A DNA stretch of 64,000 nucleotides, taken from assembly GCA_020846635.1 (NCBI GenBank), contig JADLDO010000015.1, positions 1-64,000 on the forward strand. Reading direction: 5' to 3'. Below the pieces are notes generated by a model. It worked only from the letters and a program-made list of their open reading frames with translations. It was not told the DNA's origin and did no database searches. This document shows, in pieces, positions 61,129 through 64,000 of the stretch. The stretch comes from Caldilineaceae bacterium. GTDB taxonomy: Bacteria > Chloroflexota > Anaerolineae > Caldilineales > Caldilineaceae. Within the stretch, counting starts at the first letter, position 1. The number at the start of each line of letters is the position of its first letter. The position numbers and the translations under genes are program-made.

Positions 61129-61175
61129 AACCCTCCCGGAAGCGGCCCAGAGGGCTCCCGAGCTTTCGGGAAGGT
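61129..61175. repeat. Dispersed hairpin family copy after RDD gene (with insertion)
   Basis: AACCCTCCCGGAAGC (61129-61143), a 17-base insertion, then AGCTTTCGGGAAGGT (61161-61175). Degenerate relative to the other copies. It lies 2 bases after the RDD stop and 37 before radC. Confidence 0.7.
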
Positions 61176-61211
61176 CAAACCGAGTGAGCGAGTAGGAACA
61201 CAAGGAGAAAA

Positions 61212-61919
61212 ATGGAGCAAACTTCTTCCCCCGAATACAAACCGATGATCCGCGACCTGCCCATGGATCTGCGCCCGCGCGAGCGCATGGTCTATGCCGG
61301 GCCTAGCGCGCTCAATGATGCTGAACTGCTGGCGATCATCCTGCGCGTGGGTGGACGCGGGGAAAATGTGATCCGCATGGCAGAACGGCTCTTGGCAACC
61401 TTTGGCAGTGTTGCCGGACTAGCCCAAGCCAGCCTGGATGAACTGGCCGCGCAACATGGCATGGGGCAAGCGAAGGCCACACAGATCAAGGCGGCGTTGG
61501 AGTTGGGAAAGCGGCTGGCAGCCACGCCCAGCGGACGCGCCCAGGTGCGCAGTCCAGCGGATGTGGCGAATCTGCTGATGGTCGAGATGGGGCTATTGGA
61601 GCAGGAACACCTGCGTACAGTGCTGCTGGATACGAAGAATTTTGTAGTGCGCGTTGTGAATGTCTATGTGGGCAGTTTGAACAGCGCATCGGTGCGCGTG
61701 GGCGAGGTCTTTCGTGAAGCGATTCGCTCCAACAGCGCCTCGATCATCGTTGTTCACAATCACCCCAGCGGCGACCCGACCCCCAGCCCTGAAGATGTGC
61801 GTGTGACCGAAATGATGGTGGAGGCAGGCCAGTTGCTCGATATTGAGGTACTCGATCATTTGGTCATCGGTCGCAACTGCTATGTCAGCCTGAAAGAACG
61901 CAAGTTGGGGTTTAAGTAA
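61212..61919 (+). CDS. radC: JAB/MPN-domain protein RadC
   Basis: A 235-residue protein with an N-terminal helix-hairpin-helix part ([36 protein letters not shown]) and a C-terminal JAB1/MPN+ metal domain with [16 protein letters not shown] (His, His, Asp ligands). Named for DNA repair, though the biochemical role is still uncertain. AAGGAG precedes the ATG. Typical length. Confidence 0.93.
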   Translation: MEQTSSPEYKPMIRDLPMDLRPRERMVYAGPSALNDAELLAIILRVGGRGENVIRMAERLLATFGSVAGLAQASLDELAAQHGMGQAKATQIKAALELGKRLAATPSGRAQVRSPADVANLLMVEMGLLEQEHLRTVLLDTKNFVVRVVNVYVGSLNSASVRVGEVFREAIRSNSASIIVVHNHPSGDPTPSPEDVRVTEMMVEAGQLLDIEVLDHLVIGRNCYVSLKERKLGFK

Positions 61920-62076
61920 CGCAGGTTACGCAACAATCAATCGCTTCAATGGAAAATGTTGAAATGAGGGGCTATCTGTATCTCCTCATTCGTTCCCCAA
62001 TCGCATCCCCCAATCTGAATGGAGAAGTTGGCTAGGGGCTTGTTGACGCTGCGCCTGATCTTCAAAGGGGGCATTG

Positions 62077-62292
62077 ATGGAAAGGGAGCAAGTTTCATCG
62101 ACAAATTTGGCATCGGTTGGCTATGACCCTGCTACACAGATTTTGGAAATCGAGTTCCACAGCGGGGGAGTCTACCAATACGCTGGTGTGCCTGCTGCGC
62201 TCTACGAGGGGCTGATGGCTGCAAGCTCGCATGGCAGTTACTTTGACCACTTTATTAAGAAGGCCGGGTATGAGTACCGGCGGATTCGATGA
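62077..62292 (+). CDS. KTSC-domain protein
   Basis: A 71-residue protein matching the KTSC domain: ASVGYDPATQILEIEFHSGGVYQYAGVP and SHGSYFDHFIKKAGYEYRRI. Such domains occur alone or fused to Lys-tRNA synthetase-like proteins; function unknown. ATG 62077 was chosen (agggggcattg upstream); a TTG one codon before is in frame. Confidence 0.85.
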   Translation: MEREQVSSTNLASVGYDPATQILEIEFHSGGVYQYAGVPAALYEGLMAASSHGSYFDHFIKKAGYEYRRIR

Positions 62293-62307
62293 ACCAGGTA
62301 CGCAAAA

Positions 62308-62347
62308 AACAAAAAGCACCCAGGAAATGGCCTGGGTGCTTTTTGTT
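62308..62347. terminator. Bidirectional intrinsic terminator
   Basis: Perfect 17-base arms (AACAAAAAGCACCCAGG and complement) with a 6-base loop; A/T runs on both sides. Serves the KTSC gene (+) and binding protein C (-). Confidence 0.92.
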
Positions 62348-62395
62348 GCATGGAGCAGATTGCACTTGTGAAAGGCGCAATCTACCGCAAGTAAC

Positions 62396-63772
62396 TTATT
62401 TCGGATAGCCGTTGTCGGCGAGGAAGGCATCGACCTGGTCGCAGAGAGCGGGGAGCGCCTCGGCGGGGGTGGCATCACCAACCCAGATCTGCTCCAGGGC
62501 CGGACTGATAATGGAGCCGTTGATCTCATTCCACTCGGGGATCAAGGCAATACGCCCTGGCTTTGCGCCTTCACCTTCGGTGATGAAAGCTTGGCGATTC
62601 GCCGGGGGTTGATCTGTGCCGAGGAAGGCATCTGATTTCGCCGTGGATTGCAGCGCCGGCAGAATTTCGCCGGATTGGGTGTAGATGCGCTGACCTCCAT
62701 CGGTGCTTTGCAGCCAACTGAGGAACGTCCAGGCAGCATCCTTGTTGTCGCTGGCCGCGCTCATGGTCCATGCGGCGCCCACGGCACTGGCCGAACGTTG
62801 GCCTCCTTCGGGAAGCGGTACTGTGGCAACGTCGTAGTTGAGGTCAGCCTGGTTGAACTGGGAGACACGGCTGGCGTTCTGAATGATCATGGCTGCTTGG
62901 CCGCTGGCAAATACAGCCGCGTCGCCACCGGCCTGGCTCAGGTTGGCGTCGCGCATAGCGATGCCGTCGTTCATCATCCCGGAGAAGAACTCAACGGCCT
63001 CAATCGCTTCCGGCGAATCCAACGTACAGGCAGAGGGATTGTTGAGATCATCAAAGATAGCACCGTGGTTTTGGCCGACCCACAACTGATACTTGCCACC
63101 TTCCATTGCCAAACCATAGCGGGTGACCTGATCACCATCACGCACTGTCAAGGCTTCGGCCGCGGCACGCAGGTCATCCCATGTCCAATCGTCCGTGGGA
63201 TAGTCAATGCCCACCTCATCAAAAATGTCCTTGTTATAGTAGAGAACCTCAAGGCCACTGTCGCGCGGGAAACCATAGACGCTACCTTCATAGGTGGCTG
63301 GATCCAGCAGTGAAGGCCAATAATCTTCTAGATCATACCCGGCTTGCTCGATGTAGGGGTCGAGGTTTTCCAGCACACCCTGGGCGGCATAGGGCAGCAC
63401 AGGGGTCAGAAAGAGGACATCCGGGATCTGGTTGGCGTCACCGCTGGCCCACAAGGTTTGCATCTTGGTGAAATAGTCACCCCACGGTTCGCTGGTGATC
63501 TCGATTTTGATCTCCGGGTGTTCGGCCATGAAGGCATCGGCCACCGCTTGGTGCGTGACAATTTCCGCCGGGCTGCCCCACATGGCCCAGGTGAGGGTTG
63601 TGGTGCCATCTTCCGTGGTGCCTTCTGTGGCAGCGCCTCCTTCTGCGGCAGCTTCGCTTCCAGTATCAGCGGCAGGTGCAGCCGGTGGGGGTGGGGGGAC
63701 AGCACAGGCGCTCACCAACATCGCCAACAACACGGCGAGCGTCACGACCATCCATAAACGGTTCTTCGACAT
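62396..63772 (-). CDS. Carbohydrate-binding lipoprotein of ABC importer C
   Basis: A 458-residue family 1 solute-binding protein. Signal peptide with lipobox VSAC (Cys at about residue 23), then a Pro/Ala/Glu-rich linker and the sugar-binding fold (MWGSPAEIVTHQAVADAFMAEHPEIKIEI, YGFPRDSGLEVLYYNKDIFDEVGIDYP). GGAG is seven bases before the ATG. Permeases for it are not in the window, so they may lie beyond the right edge or another operon may serve it. A partial gene follows upstream on the same strand. Confidence 0.93.
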   Translation of the reverse strand: MSKNRLWMVVTLAVLLAMLVSACAVPPPPPAAPAADTGSEAAAEGGAATEGTTEDGTTTLTWAMWGSPAEIVTHQAVADAFMAEHPEIKIEITSEPWGDYFTKMQTLWASGDANQIPDVLFLTPVLPYAAQGVLENLDPYIEQAGYDLEDYWPSLLDPATYEGSVYGFPRDSGLEVLYYNKDIFDEVGIDYPTDDWTWDDLRAAAEALTVRDGDQVTRYGLAMEGGKYQLWVGQNHGAIFDDLNNPSACTLDSPEAIEAVEFFSGMMNDGIAMRDANLSQAGGDAAVFASGQAAMIIQNASRVSQFNQADLNYDVATVPLPEGGQRSASAVGAAWTMSAASDNKDAAWTFLSWLQSTDGGQRIYTQSGEILPALQSTAKSDAFLGTDQPPANRQAFITEGEGAKPGRIALIPEWNEINGSIISPALEQIWVGDATPAEALPALCDQVDAFLADNGYPK

Positions 63773-63913
63773 ATAGCTCTCCTTCACTTGTCTAGTACTG
63801 GCACTTGTTTAGGACTGGCACTTGTCTGCAACTACTTATTTATAAGGGTAAAGCGAGAGCCCCGTTTCGCCCTAAAACGATCCAGGGCCAGACGAGGTAA
63901 CGTCGAACTCTAC

Positions 63914-64000
63914 CTAAACAGGGCCGCCGCCGGCATGGACAAAGAATTCATTGTTTTCGGTGGCAACTGCTTGGGCAGGTTTGGCGGCCAAGAGTTCATC
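63914..64000 (-). CDS. C-terminal fragment of an unidentified gene (cut by window edge)
   Basis: An open frame enters from the right edge on the minus strand and ends at TAG (63914-63916), giving 28 residues that end AVATENNEFFVHAGGGPV. This is upstream of binding protein C, same strand, about 140 bases apart, so it may be the end of a neighbouring transporter or enzyme gene. Too short to identify. Confidence 0.35.
   Translation of the reverse strand, partial: DELLAAKPAQAVATENNEFFVHAGGGPV

Overview
This 64 kb window looks like a piece of a chromosome from the phylum Chloroflexota, probably a Caldilineae/Anaerolineae-type filamentous heterotroph. That placement is an inference from gene content and protein style. 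The signs are Thr/Pro-rich stalk regions in cell-envelope proteins, several carbohydrate ABC importers with alanine-rich lipoprotein binding proteins, a ROK regulator beside a family 4 glycosidase, a receiver-DUF309 protein, and moderately high GC. I see no transposase, integrase, phage gene, rRNA, tRNA or CRISPR array, so it reads as core chromosome with metabolic islands.

Layout. 1-4.7 kb: sugar-use locus (GH4 glycosidase, HAD phosphatase/mutase, acetyltransferase, ROK repressor with a candidate operator). 4.7-9.6 kb: radical SAM protein, small membrane phosphatase-like protein, xseB, receiver-DUF309 protein, secreted polysaccharide deacetylase. 10-17 kb: RpiR regulator, membrane glycosyltransferase, PQQ-propeller lipoprotein-like protein, Crp/Fnr regulator, ferredoxin, PIG-L deacetylase. 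17.1-21.4 kb: ABC importer A (permease, permease, binding protein). 21.8-26.5 kb: YfhO-like membrane protein, plsX, membrane protein. 26.5-27.3 kb: MntA/HepT-type toxin-antitoxin pair whose toxin carries an in-frame amber codon. 27.3-35.2 kb: carbamate kinase with a YgeY-like hydrolase, acetyltransferase, a MurA with Asp in place of the fosfomycin-target Cys, a membrane protein, gyrB. 35.3-42.2 kb: membrane glycosyltransferase, Tat-exported sulfatase, ABC importer B. 42.5-47.2 kb: family 4 UDG-like protein, folC, a lone carbohydrate ABC ATPase, archaeal-type phosphoglycerate mutase. 47.2-52.5 kb: sulfate-assimilation operon. 52.6-64 kb: mixed housekeeping (GYD protein, phosphoesterase, sulfotransferase, DtxR regulator, SpoIIM/RDD pair, radC, KTSC protein) and binding protein C.

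How genes work together. The sulfur operon is the most coherent unit: sulfite reductase, APS/PAPS reductase, and three enzymes that make siroheme (SUMT, precorrin-2 dehydrogenase, ferrochelatase) for the sulfite reductase. A consensus promoter lies about 550 bases before the first gene. Between them is a 52-codon ORF with a good Shine-Dalgarno site, ending in six consecutive Cys codons and eight Cys in its last eleven residues. This looks like a cysteine-sensing leader peptide, comparable in idea to the polycysteine leader ORFs reported for the mycobacterial sulfite reductase-cysH operon, and is the best candidate here for an undescribed system. Three sugar-binding proteins and two permease pairs share the window with one ATPase gene, which may energise several importers.

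A second theme is palindromic DNA at gene ends: a dispersed family of about 36-base hairpins (core CCCTCCCGGAAGCT and its complement) sits just 3' of at least six genes, and unrelated long perfect palindromes separate convergent genes.
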